Below are positions 1 to 7,491 of a stretch of 10,913 nt of DNA, in pieces. The notes beneath the pieces are model-generated. The model searched no databases and was not told where the DNA came from. It was given only the letters and a program-made list of their open reading frames with translations. The stretch covers positions 1 through 10,913 of the forward strand of contig JALORJ010000050.1 in assembly GCA_025459035.1 (NCBI GenBank), read 5' to 3'. Every line of letters starts with the position of its first letter. Positions within the stretch are counted from its first letter, which is position 1. The translations under genes and the position numbers were made by a program. This DNA is from Burkholderiales bacterium (GTDB lineage Bacteria; Pseudomonadota; Gammaproteobacteria; Burkholderiales; Ga0077523).

Positions 1-2089
1 TAGCCGGGTAGGCGTCGAGGCTGCCGGGCGGGGCGACGACGAAGAAGTTCACGCGGAAGCTGTTCCAGTCGACCTTGCGCAGGCTCGTGACCGCGCCGTC
101 GAGCGCGGTGCCGGCGACATCCCAGGTCACGCGGTCGCCCAGCCGCACGCCGACCGCCTCGGCGATGCCCGTCTCGAACGAGAACTCGGGCACCGACGCG
201 CCCCCCGGCGACGCCGCCTGCGCCGGCGGCCACCAGTGCCCTTGCACGATGGCGTTGTCGACCTGCGGCTGCGCCGCCCACGACAGGTTGAACTCGCGGT
301 CGACGAGGCGCTTCGCGCGGTCCTCCGAGTAGTCCGACGACGTCACCTTGCGGCCGTTGATCGCCGTGAGCCGCGCGCGGACCATCGGGAAGAGCGTCGG
401 CACCGGCCGCTGCTGCTCGGCGAAGAAGGCCGCCACCGGCGCGCGCTGATCGGGCTGGATGTTGACCACGAAGCGGTTCGGCGCATCCGGCGGCACGGTG
501 CCGCGCCACGCGTCGAGCAGGTCGCCGCGGGTGATCGCGAGCAGCAGCAGCGCGAGCAGCCCGGTCGCGAGCGCGACGATCTGCACGACGCTGCCCACCA
601 CGCGCCGCCGCAGGTTGGACAGGCCGAAGCGCCACGCGAATCCGGCGCGCGCGCCGACGCGCGCCGCGGCGCGCACCGCCAGCAGCGCGACTGCACCACC
701 GAGCAGTGCCGCGCCGAGCAGCCCGCCCAGCACGATACCGGCGAGCTTCGGGTCGCGCGTCTGCCAGACGACGAGTGCCGCGATCGCCGCCAGCCCCGCG
801 GCCCAGGCGAAACCGGTGCTCGACCGCGGCGGCGCCAGATCGCGGCGCAGCACCCGCAGGGCGGGCACGCGGCCCAGATCGATCAGCGGTGGCAACGCGA
901 AGCCCAGCAGCATCACGAAGCCGGCCGCGATGCCCTGCACCGCCGGCCACGGCGACGGCGCGGGCAGGCGCACTTCCACCAGCGGCGCGAGCAGCGCGGC
1001 CAGCGCCTCCTGCGTGGCGTAGCCGATCGCGGCCCCGACGCCACCCGCGGCCGCGCCGAGCACCGCGAGCTGCAGCGCGTGCAGCACCAGCGCCGTGCGC
1101 CGCGACGCGCCGAGGCAGCGCATCACGGCCACGGCGTCGAGGTGACGCTGCAGCCAGCGCCGCGCCGCCAGCCCGACCGCGACGGCGGCGAGCACGACCG
1201 ACAGCAGCGCCGCCAGCCCGAGAAAGCGCCCGGCGCGCTCCAGCGCGTTGCGGATCTCCGGCCGCGCGTCGCGCACGTCCTCGACGCGCTCGCCGGCCGC
1301 GACGCGCGCTGCCGCCGCTTCGCGAAACGCCGCGAGCGCATCGCGGTCGCCGCGCAGCATCAGGCGCCACGTCGCGCGGCTGCCGGTCGTGAGCAGCCCG
1401 GTCGACGCGAGGTCGCTCTGCGCCACGATCACGCGCGGCATCACGTTCAGGAAGCCGACGGCGCTGTCGGGGTCGTCGACGAGCGTCGCCGCGATGCGCA
1501 GCGTGCGCGTGCCCACGCCAAGCGGGTCGCCACCGCGCAGCCCGAGGCGCACCAGCGCCCGTGCGTCGACCCACACGGTGCCCGGGGCCGGCGCCCCGTG
1601 CGCGTCGCGCACGCCATCGCCGTCGTCCAGCCGCAGGCGACCCTTCAGCGGATAGCCGTCGCCGACGGCCTTGATCTCGACCAGCAGGCTCGACGCCGGG
1701 CCGGCCGCCGCAGCGGATGCCGTTGCCACGGGGGCATCGGTCCCGTCGGTCTGTGCCGCGGCATCGGCGGCTGCAGCGGTGGCCCCCGGGTCGGCGACCG
1801 CGGCGTCGGGCCGCGTGACCATGCTCGGAAACCGCACGGTCGACGTCGTCGCGAGTCCGCCGGCACGCGCGGCGTCGGTCCAGTCGGCGTCGAGGGGATG
1901 GTCCGCGATCACCACGAGGTCGGCCCCGAGCAGCTGGGCGGCCTCCTGCACGAGCGCGAGGCGGACGCGGTCGGCGAAGAACGCGACCGTCGTGAAGCTG
2001 GCGACTGCAAGCACCAGCGACGCGAACATCAGGCGCAGCTCGCCCGCGCGCAGATCGCGCGCGAGCAGCCGCGTGGCCAGACCGATCAC
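1..2089 (-). CDS. ybbP: YbbP/FtsX-family ABC transporter permease, C-terminus cut by window edge
   Basis: This is an inner-membrane permease of the MacB/FtsX superfamily that should pair with the ATPase encoded just upstream. About 696 codons are visible with no stop, so the left window edge removes the C-terminus (E. coli YbbP is about 800 residues), including the last membrane helices. I place the start at the GTG at 2089: a GGAG at 2096-2099 lies six bases upstream, the ATPase stop is 25 bp away, and the protein opens VIGLATRLLARDLRAGELRL followed by a hydrophobic helix, as in the family. Further in are an FtsX-type stretch (HLDAVAVMRCLGAS), several hydrophobic segments, and the family-typical INGRKVTSSDYSEDRAKRLV, REFNLSW and DWNSFRVNFFVVAPPG. 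Residues 94-133 form an Ala-rich, low-complexity insertion in the first periplasmic domain. The transported substrate is unknown; lipoprotein- or lipid-related export is only an inference from the family. Confidence 0.9.
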   Translation of the reverse strand, partial: MIGLATRLLARDLRAGELRLMFASLVLAVASFTTVAFFADRVRLALVQEAAQLLGADLVVIADHPLDADWTDAARAGGLATTSTVRFPSMVTRPDAAVADPGATAAAADAAAQTDGTDAPVATASAAAAGPASSLLVEIKAVGDGYPLKGRLRLDDGDGVRDAHGAPAPGTVWVDARALVRLGLRGGDPLGVGTRTLRIAATLVDDPDSAVGFLNVMPRVIVAQSDLASTGLLTTGSRATWRLMLRGDRDALAAFREAAAARVAAGERVEDVRDARPEIRNALERAGRFLGLAALLSVVLAAVAVGLAARRWLQRHLDAVAVMRCLGASRRTALVLHALQLAVLGAAAGGVGAAIGYATQEALAALLAPLVEVRLPAPSPWPAVQGIAAGFVMLLGFALPPLIDLGRVPALRVLRRDLAPPRSSTGFAWAAGLAAIAALVVWQTRDPKLAGIVLGGLLGAALLGGAVALLAVRAAARVGARAGFAWRFGLSNLRRRVVGSVVQIVALATGLLALLLLAITRGDLLDAWRGTVPPDAPNRFVVNIQPDQRAPVAAFFAEQQRPVPTLFPMVRARLTAINGRKVTSSDYSEDRAKRLVDREFNLSWAAQPQVDNAIVQGHWWPPAQAASPGGASVPEFSFETGIAEAVGVRLGDRVTWDVAGTALDGAVTSLRKVDWNSFRVNFFVVAPPGSLDAYPA

Positions 2090-2114
2090 GGAGCGCTCCG
2101 GGGCGAACGTGCGG

Positions 2115-2813
2115 TCACGCCGGGACGCCCGGCGCGGCGCGCTCGTCGGCCACCAGCCGACCGCCCGCCAGACGCAGGCGTCGCCCGCAGCGCGCCGCGA
2201 GCGCCTCGTCGTGCGTGACCAGCACCAGCGTCACCGCGCGCTCGCGGTTGAGCGCGAACATCAACGCCTCGACCTCCGCACCGGTGGCGTTGTCGAGGTT
2301 GCCCGTGGGTTCGTCGGCGAACAGCACGCGTGGCGTGCCGGCGAAGGCGCGGGCGATCGCGACGCGCTGCTGTTCGCCGCCCGAGAGCTGCCGCGGATAG
2401 TGGTGCCCGCGCGGCCCGAGCCCGACCCGCTCGAGCAGATCGCGCGCCGACGCGCGGGCCGCGGGGGCGCCCGCCAGCTCGAGCGGCAGCATCACGTTCT
2501 CGAGCGCCGTGAGCGCAGGCAGCAGCTGGAACGACTGGAACACGAAGCCGACGCTCGACGCGCGCAGTGCCGCACGGGAGTCCTCGTCGAGCGCGGTCAG
2601 GTCGCGACCGGCGAGCGTCACGCGCCCCGAGGTCGGCAGGTCGAGGCCGGCAAGCAACCCGAGCAGCGTGGTCTTGCCGGACCCGGACGCACCGACGATC
2701 GCGACCGTGTCGCCGGTGGCGATGTCGAAGCTCACGTCGGACAGGATCTCGAGCGATCCGGCCGACGTGGCAACCTTCCGGGTCAGGTGCTGGGCGGAGA
2801 CGATGGCAGTCAT
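2115..2813 (-). CDS. ybbA: YbbA-like ABC transporter ATP-binding protein
   Basis: A 232-residue cytoplasmic ATPase that should energise the YbbP-like permease encoded 25 bp downstream on the same strand. All nucleotide-binding motifs are present: Walker A GASGSGKTT at residues 41-49, Q-loop Gln93 in VFQSFQLLP, signature LSGGEQQ at 143-149, Walker B VLFADEPTGNLD from residue 163, and the switch His201. The LolD/MacB/YbbA subfamily is indicated by the DEPTGNLD sequence and the FQLLPALTALENVMLPLELAG stretch. The reading frame stays open upstream to 3032, but homology to the family begins at the ATG at 2813 (MTAIVSAQHLTR), so I use that start. There is no strong Shine-Dalgarno. The gene is divergent from tesA, as in E. 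coli. A LolD-like role cannot be excluded from motifs alone, but the tesA neighbourhood favours YbbA. Confidence 0.93.
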   Translation of the reverse strand: MTAIVSAQHLTRKVATSAGSLEILSDVSFDIATGDTVAIVGASGSGKTTLLGLLAGLDLPTSGRVTLAGRDLTALDEDSRAALRASSVGFVFQSFQLLPALTALENVMLPLELAGAPAARASARDLLERVGLGPRGHHYPRQLSGGEQQRVAIARAFAGTPRVLFADEPTGNLDNATGAEVEALMFALNRERAVTLVLVTHDEALAARCGRRLRLAGGRLVADERAAPGVPA

Positions 2814-2937
2814 GAAGGGCGGGGCGGGCGCGCGCGGCGCGTGGAGCGGATCGGAGCACGACGACGGCGACAGCGCGCCCGGGCGTGACCCGGCGCAGAC
2901 AGCGCGACCGATGCGGCGGTTCGACCCGCACGCGCGC
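2814..2937. promoter_or_regulatory. Divergent intergenic region between ybbA and tesA
   Basis: This stretch of about 120 bp separates the start codons of two divergent genes, so promoters for both the ybbA-ybbP pair and the tesA-arn run should lie in it or just inside the coding ends. It is extremely GC-rich. I see no convincing -35/-10 pair, no clear Shine-Dalgarno before either start, and no clear operator. An alternative in-frame ATG for tesA at 2911 lies inside it and would add nine residues. The call rests on gene layout only. Confidence 0.4.
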
Positions 2938-3624
2938 ATGCCTTCGATCGACCGGCGCCGGTGGCTCGGGACCGCAATCGCGACCGCCGTCGCCGCGACC
3001 GGCATCGGGGGATACGCGTTCGGCGCCGACACGTCCGGGCCGGTGATCCTCGTGCTGGGCGACAGCCTGTCGGCCGGCTACGGCCTGCCGCAGGGCACCG
3101 GCTGGGTCGATCTTCTGACCTCGGAGATGGCGCGCGCGACGCCCGCCTTCAAGGTGGTCAACGCGAGCGTGAGCGGCGAGACGACGCTCGGCGGGCGCAA
3201 CCGGCTGCCCGCGCTGCTGGCGCAGCATCGACCGGCCGTCGTCGTGATCGAACTCGGGGCCAACGACGGGCTGCGCGGCACCGACCTCGCGACGACGCGG
3301 CGCCATCTCGAGGCCATCGTCGCCGCAGCGCAGGGCGCCGGTGCCCGCACACTCGTGATCGGGATGCGCCTGCCGCCCAACTACGGACCGCAGTACACGC
3401 AGGGCTTCTTCGACCTGTTCGGCGCGGTCGCGAAGCGCACCGGCAGCGGGCACGTGCCGTTCCTGCTCGACGGCATCGCCGAGAACCGGGCGGCCTTCCA
3501 GGAGGACGGCATCCATCCGCGCGCCGATGTCCAGCCGCGGCTGCTCGACAACGTGCGCCCGGCGCTGCTTCCGCTGCTCGCGCCCGCGCCCCCCGCGGCG
3601 AAGCCGAAGAAGCACCGCGCGTGA
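2938..3624 (+). CDS. tesA: TesA-like periplasmic GDSL (SGNH) esterase / lysophospholipase
   Basis: A 228-residue SGNH hydrolase of the TesA arylesterase/acyl-CoA thioesterase/lysophospholipase L1 family. All catalytic blocks are visible: block I LVLGDSLSAGYGL with nucleophile Ser43, block II with Gly80 (NASVSGET), block III GAND with Asn109, and block V DGIHP with Asp190 and His193. The N-terminus is an export signal: RRRWLG at residues 6-11, then a hydrophobic run ending near YAFGA at about residue 30, so the mature enzyme should be periplasmic. The arginine pair followed by Trp-Leu resembles a Tat signal. The C-terminus ends in a Pro/Lys-rich tail (PAPPAAKPKKHRA). I chose the ATG at 2938 because it puts the arginines near the N-terminus; the ATG at 2911 is also possible. 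The gene is divergent from ybbA, as in E. coli, and its TGA overlaps the arnT start, which implies cotranscription. Confidence 0.93.
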   Translation: MPSIDRRRWLGTAIATAVAATGIGGYAFGADTSGPVILVLGDSLSAGYGLPQGTGWVDLLTSEMARATPAFKVVNASVSGETTLGGRNRLPALLAQHRPAVVVIELGANDGLRGTDLATTRRHLEAIVAAAQGAGARTLVIGMRLPPNYGPQYTQGFFDLFGAVAKRTGSGHVPFLLDGIAENRAAFQEDGIHPRADVQPRLLDNVRPALLPLLAPAPPAAKPKKHRA

Positions 3625-5297
3625 CGACCGCGCTGCGGTCGCGGGTCGGGGTCGCGGCGCTGCTGGCGTTGCTGGCCTGCGTGTGGTTCGCCAACCTCGA
3701 CGCGCGGCGGCTGATCCGCCCCGACGAAGGGCGCTACGCCGAGATCGCCCGCGAGATGGCCGTCACCGGCGACTGGGTCACGCCGCGTCTGAACGGCATC
3801 CGCTACTTCGAGAAACCGCCGTTGCAGTACTGGGCGACGGCGACGGCCTACCGCGCCTTCGGCCTGCACGCGTGGACCGCACGGCTCTACACCGCACTCG
3901 CCGGCGCGGCGCTGGTGGTGCTCGTGTGGCGCACCGGACGGCGCCGGTTCGGCGCCACCGCCGGCGACCTCGCCGGCTGGGTCGCGGTGTCGATGCTGTG
4001 GATGGTGGCGAACGGCCACCTGAACACGCTCGACATGGGGCTCACGTTCTGGTTCGGCGTGCTGCTCGCGGGCTTCCTGCACGCGCAGCGTGACACTGCG
4101 ACGCCGGGCGAGCGCCGGACCGGCATGGCGCTGGCGGCAGTCGGCGTGGCCGGCGCGGTGCTGAGCAAGGGTCTGATCGGCCTCGTGCTGCCCGGGGGCG
4201 CCGGCGCGCTGTACCTCGTCATCACCCGCCAGTGGCGCCTGCTCGCGCGGCTGCACCCGGTCGCCGGCATCGCGCTGATCGGCGCACTGGTCGCGCCGTG
4301 GTTCGTCGCGGTGTCGATGCGGCACCCGGAGTTCGCGCGGTTCTTCTTCATCCACGAGCATTTCGCGCGCTTCGTCTCGGAGGAGACGCACCGGCGCGGC
4401 GAGCCGTGGTGGACCTTCGGACCGCTGCTGCTCGCGGGCGCGCTGCCGTGGACCGTCGCGGCCGTGCACGGCTTCGCGCGCGGCTTCGTCGCCGAGGCCG
4501 GCGAGCGCGCGTTCCGACCGCGGCTGTTTCTTGCGTGCTGGGTCGGGTTCGTCGTCGTGTTCTTCAGCGCGTCGGCGTCGAAGCTGCCGTCGTACATCCT
4601 GCCGGTGTTCCCGGCGCTCGCATGGCTGGCCGGCGACGTGCTCGCGCGGATCCCGGCACGCCGCATCGCGTGGCACGCCGCGCCGCTGATCCCGCTGGGC
4701 ATCGCCGCGCTCGTCCTGGGTCTGCGGGCCGAGCGCTGGGCCACCGACAAGACGCCGGCCGTGCTGTATGCGCGCTTCGAGCCGTGGATCGTGGCGGCCG
4801 CCGTCGCGATGCTGGTCGGCGCGATCGGCGCGATCGTGCTGGCCCGCCGCGAGCGCCGCGGCGCCGCCGTCGGCACCCTCGCGACCGCCGCCCTGTTGAG
4901 CTGGCAATGCGCGATCACCGGGCACGACGCGCTGGCGCCGTCGTTCTCGGCCGCGGACTTCGCGCGATCGGTCGACGCCGTCGTGCCGCGCGACTGCCCG
5001 CTCTACTCGGTCGGCACCTATGACCAGACGCTCGACTTCTACGCGCGTCGCACCGTGACGCTGGTCGCCTTCGCCGACGAGATGGCCTTCGGGCTGTCGC
5101 ACGAGCCGCACCTCTGGATCCCCGATCTCGAACGCTTCGACGCCACCTGGCGCGCAGGCGGCTGCGCGTTCGCGTTCATGGAGCCGCCGATGCTGGACGC
5201 GCTGCGTGCACGCGGCCTCGAACTGCGCGAAGTGGCCCGAGACACCCGGCGCGTGCTGGTCGCGCACCCGGACGTGCGGCCGGGGGCGCTGCCGTGA
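3621..5297 (+). CDS. arnT: ArnT-like lipid A 4-amino-4-deoxy-L-arabinose transferase (GT83)
   Basis: A 558-residue polytopic inner-membrane glycosyltransferase, close to the usual ArnT length of about 550. In the family it transfers L-Ara4N from undecaprenyl phosphate to lipid A phosphates on the periplasmic face, giving polymyxin resistance. Visible signatures are a first membrane helix (residues 9-25), the acidic DEGRYAEIAREM at 35-46 containing the expected catalytic Asp35, GDWVTPRLNG, RYFEKPPLQYW at 61-71, LDMGLTFW at 137-144, SKGLIGLVLP at 182-191, and the ArnT motif SKLPSYILPVFPALAW at 320-335. Many hydrophobic helices follow, then a soluble C-terminal region from about residue 435. The GTG start at 3621 overlaps the tesA stop as GTGA, which suggests translational coupling. 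Other GT83 members carry other sugars, so Ara4N specificity rests mainly on the arnB, arnC and arnA-type genes that follow. Confidence 0.93.
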   Translation: MTTALRSRVGVAALLALLACVWFANLDARRLIRPDEGRYAEIAREMAVTGDWVTPRLNGIRYFEKPPLQYWATATAYRAFGLHAWTARLYTALAGAALVVLVWRTGRRRFGATAGDLAGWVAVSMLWMVANGHLNTLDMGLTFWFGVLLAGFLHAQRDTATPGERRTGMALAAVGVAGAVLSKGLIGLVLPGGAGALYLVITRQWRLLARLHPVAGIALIGALVAPWFVAVSMRHPEFARFFFIHEHFARFVSEETHRRGEPWWTFGPLLLAGALPWTVAAVHGFARGFVAEAGERAFRPRLFLACWVGFVVVFFSASASKLPSYILPVFPALAWLAGDVLARIPARRIAWHAAPLIPLGIAALVLGLRAERWATDKTPAVLYARFEPWIVAAAVAMLVGAIGAIVLARRERRGAAVGTLATAALLSWQCAITGHDALAPSFSAADFARSVDAVVPRDCPLYSVGTYDQTLDFYARRTVTLVAFADEMAFGLSHEPHLWIPDLERFDATWRAGGCAFAFMEPPMLDALRARGLELREVARDTRRVLVAHPDVRPGALP

Positions 5298-5385
5298 CCA
5301 CAATACGGCACACGTCGGGCCGTGAGCGCGGCACGTGCCCGTGGCTGCGCAGCCGCGCCTCGCGCGTGCGACCCTCGCGGCCGCG
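5298..5385 (+). other. 88-bp arnT-arnB gap with a 12-bp palindrome
   Basis: This is the only sizeable gap in the six-gene run. It contains the perfect 12-bp palindrome GGCTGCGCAGCC at 5343-5354 and a slightly AT-richer ACCACAATACGG just after the arnT stop. I cannot assign a promoter or a terminator, since there is no T-run. An in-frame GTG at 5335 would turn part of the gap into a 17-residue N-terminal extension of ArnB; that extension does not resemble known ArnB N-termini. Confidence 0.35.
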
Positions 5386-6531
5386 ATGAGCGCCCTGCCC
5401 TATCTCCCCTTCACCCGGCCGTCGATCGACGAGGCGACGATCGCGGGCGTCGTCGAGGTGCTGCGCTCGGGCTGGATCACCAGCGGGCCGCAGGTCCGCG
5501 CCTTCGAGGAGCAGCTGTCGCGGCACTGCGGCGGGCGGCCGGTGCGCGCACTGGCGTCGGGGACCGGGGCGCTCGAGCTCGCGCTCGCGCTCGCGGGGGT
5601 CGGGCCCGGCGACGAAGTGATCACGACGCCACTCACGTGGGTCGCGACCCCCAACGTCGTCGTGCGGGCCGGGGCCGTCCCGGTGTTCGTCGACGTCGAT
5701 CCCGTCACGCGGCTGATCGATCCGGACCGGATGGAAGCGGCCGTCACGCCGCGCACGCGCGCGCTGCTGCCGGTCGACCTCGCCGGGCGTGCGGTCGACC
5801 GTGACCGGCTGTACGCGATCGCGGCACGCCACGGCCTGCGCGTGATCGAGGACGCCGCGCAGAGCTTCGGCACCCGCTGGCGCGGGCGGCCGATCGGCAG
5901 CTTCGGCGACCTCGTGTGCCTGTCGTTCCACGCGAACAAGAACCTCACGACGGCCGAAGGGGGCGCGCTGGTGGTCAACGACGCGGACGAGGCCGCCCGC
6001 TGCGAGCGGCTGCGGCTGCAGGGCGTCGTGCGCCTCGACGGCGGCGAGCAGGAGGTCGACGAGGCCGGCGCCAAGCTCAACCTGACCGACATCGCGGCGC
6101 GCATCGGCCTGGGGCAGCTCGCGCACCTCGAGGCCTTCCAGGCGCAGCGCGCCGCGCTGGCGCAGCGCTACTTCGAGCGGCTGCCCGCCGAGCTCGGGCT
6201 CGACCTGCCGCCGGCCGACGGCGAGCACACCAACTGGCACATGTTCCAGCCGGTGCTGCCGCTCGAGCGCCTGCGCATCACGCGCGCCGACTTCCTGCGC
6301 GAGATGCATGCGCGCGGCATCGGCGTCGGCGTCCACTACCCGGCGGCGCACCTGTTCAGGCTGTACCGCGGCCTGGGCTGGGGACCGGGGCAGTTTCCGC
6401 ACGCCGAGCGTATCGGCGCCGGCATCGTCACGCTGCCGCTGTTCCCGGCGATGCGCGAGGCCGACGTGGACCGCGTCGTCGACGCGGCCGTTGCTATCCT
6501 CGCGCCCGCTCTGCTGCCCCCGCATCGATGA
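5386..6531 (+). CDS. arnB: ArnB-like UDP-Ara4O aminotransferase (DegT/DnrJ/EryC1 family)
   Basis: A 381-residue PLP-dependent aminotransferase, close to the roughly 380 residues of E. coli ArnB. In the family it converts UDP-4-keto-pentose to UDP-L-Ara4N using glutamate as amino donor, in the cytoplasm. Visible features are the N-terminus YLPFTRPSIDEATIAGVVEV, GWITSGP at 29-35, ALASGTGALELAL, GDEVITTPLTWVATPN, the PLP-binding VIEDAAQSFGT with Asp156, the Schiff-base lysine Lys185 in SFHANKNLTTAEGG, the LNLTDI motif at 231-236, and GIGVGVHYPAAH near 311-322. I chose the ATG at 5386 because the family homology starts immediately after it; no good Shine-Dalgarno is visible. The stop overlaps the arnC start as ATGA. 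Other sugar aminotransferases of this family look similar, but the neighbours make the ArnB role likely. Confidence 0.92.
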   Translation: MSALPYLPFTRPSIDEATIAGVVEVLRSGWITSGPQVRAFEEQLSRHCGGRPVRALASGTGALELALALAGVGPGDEVITTPLTWVATPNVVVRAGAVPVFVDVDPVTRLIDPDRMEAAVTPRTRALLPVDLAGRAVDRDRLYAIAARHGLRVIEDAAQSFGTRWRGRPIGSFGDLVCLSFHANKNLTTAEGGALVVNDADEAARCERLRLQGVVRLDGGEQEVDEAGAKLNLTDIAARIGLGQLAHLEAFQAQRAALAQRYFERLPAELGLDLPPADGEHTNWHMFQPVLPLERLRITRADFLREMHARGIGVGVHYPAAHLFRLYRGLGWGPGQFPHAERIGAGIVTLPLFPAMREADVDRVVDAAVAILAPALLPPHR

Positions 6532-7484
6532 CCGCCGCGCCGTCGCCCGCCCTGTCCGTCGTGATCCCGGTCTACAACGAGGAGGCCGGCCTCGACGCGC
6601 TGTTCGCGCGGCTCTATCCGGCGCTCGACGCACTGCGGCTCACCTACGAGATCGTGTTCGTCGACGACGGCAGTCTCGACCGCTCGGCCGCGCTGCTGCG
6701 GGCGCAGTGGCAGCGCCGACCGGACGTGACGCGCGTGGTGATCTTCAACGGCAACTTCGGCCAGCACCTCGCGATCATGGCGGGCTTCGCGCACTGCACC
6801 GGCGCCCGCGTGGTCACGCTCGACGCCGACCTGCAGAACCCGCCCGAGGAGATCGGCGCGCTGATGCAGGCGATGGATGCCGGCCACGACTACGTCGGCA
6901 CCATCCGCCGGCGGCGTCAGGACGTGTGGTGGCGACGCGCCGGATCGCGCGCGATGAACCGCCTGCGCGAGGGCATCACGAAGATCCGCATGACCGACCA
7001 GGGCTGCATGCTGCGCGCGTACAGCCGCGACATCGTCGACGCGATCAACGCGTGCCGCGAGGTCAACACCTTCATCCCCGCCCTCGCCTACACCTTCTCG
7101 CAGCGCCCGACCGAGATCGAGGTCGGCCACGAGGAACGTGCCGCCGGCGAGTCGAAGTACTCGGTGTACCGACTGATCCGGCTCAACTTCGATCTGGTCA
7201 CCGGGTTCTCGGTGGTGCCGCTGCAGATGTTCTCGCTGTTCGGCATCGCCATCTCGCTGCTGTCGCTGCTGTTCGTGGGCTTCCTTCTGGTGCGCCGGCT
7301 CGTGGTCGGCCCCGAGGGCGAAGGCCTGTTCACGCTGTTCGGCGTCGCGTTCTGCGTGATCGGCATCGCGCTGTTCGGCATCGGTCTGCTGGGCGAGTAC
7401 GTCGGTCGCATCTATCAGCAGGTGCGCGAACGGCCGCGCTACCTCGTGCGCGCCGTGCTCGACCCGACGCCGCCGCTGCGGTGA
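6528..7484 (+). CDS. arnC: ArnC-like undecaprenyl-phosphate Ara4FN transferase (GT2)
   Basis: A 318-residue GT-A glycosyltransferase anchored by two C-terminal membrane helices (E. coli ArnC has 322 residues). In the family it moves 4-deoxy-4-formamido-L-arabinose from UDP to undecaprenyl phosphate at the cytoplasmic face of the inner membrane. Seen in the sequence: SVVIPVYNEE at 10-19, the nucleotide-binding FVDDGS at 44-49, NGNFGQHLAIMAGF, the metal-binding DAD at 99-101 in LDADLQNPPEEI, DQGCMLRAY at 157-165, GESKYS at 207-212, helices at about 228-256 and 268-290, and GLLGEYVGRIY after the second helix. The start overlaps the arnB stop as ATGA. Related DPM1/GtrB-type enzymes share this architecture, but the QNPPEEI and GCMLRAY stretches and the operon favour ArnC. 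Confidence 0.93.
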   Translation: MTAAPSPALSVVIPVYNEEAGLDALFARLYPALDALRLTYEIVFVDDGSLDRSAALLRAQWQRRPDVTRVVIFNGNFGQHLAIMAGFAHCTGARVVTLDADLQNPPEEIGALMQAMDAGHDYVGTIRRRRQDVWWRRAGSRAMNRLREGITKIRMTDQGCMLRAYSRDIVDAINACREVNTFIPALAYTFSQRPTEIEVGHEERAAGESKYSVYRLIRLNFDLVTGFSVVPLQMFSLFGIAISLLSLLFVGFLLVRRLVVGPEGEGLFTLFGVAFCVIGIALFGIGLLGEYVGRIYQQVRERPRYLVRAVLDPTPPLR

Positions 7485-7491
7485 CCCGCGC

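Noticed and set aside
236..2218. Long open frame (660 codons) on the plus strand, opposite the permease gene
   Set aside because: Its translation is Arg/His/Gln/Ala-rich with no recognisable domain, while the opposite strand encodes a convincing YbbP-like protein. It is a shadow produced by GC-rich third positions.
2814..3032. N-terminal extension of the YbbA-like ATPase to an upstream start
   Set aside because: The added 73 residues are unlike any ABC ATPase N-terminus and would overlap the start of the divergent tesA gene.
2086..3615. 509-codon minus-strand frame crossing ybbA and tesA
   Set aside because: It spans two convincing genes in other frames and has a composition typical of shadow frames.
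3381..5303. Long open frame (640 codons) on the minus strand, antisense to arnT
   Set aside because: Low-complexity Arg/Gln/His-rich translation with no membrane segments or motifs; arnT on the other strand is well supported.
5335..5385. GTG at 5335 as the arnB start
   Set aside because: The extra 17 residues do not fit the known ArnB N-terminus, which begins just before the LPFTRP segment; kept only as an alternative.
6491..6502. Promoter-like TTGCTATCCT just before arnC
   Set aside because: The TATCCT resembles a -10 box, but no -35 hexamer lies at proper distance, and the arnB-arnC ATGA overlap already explains expression.
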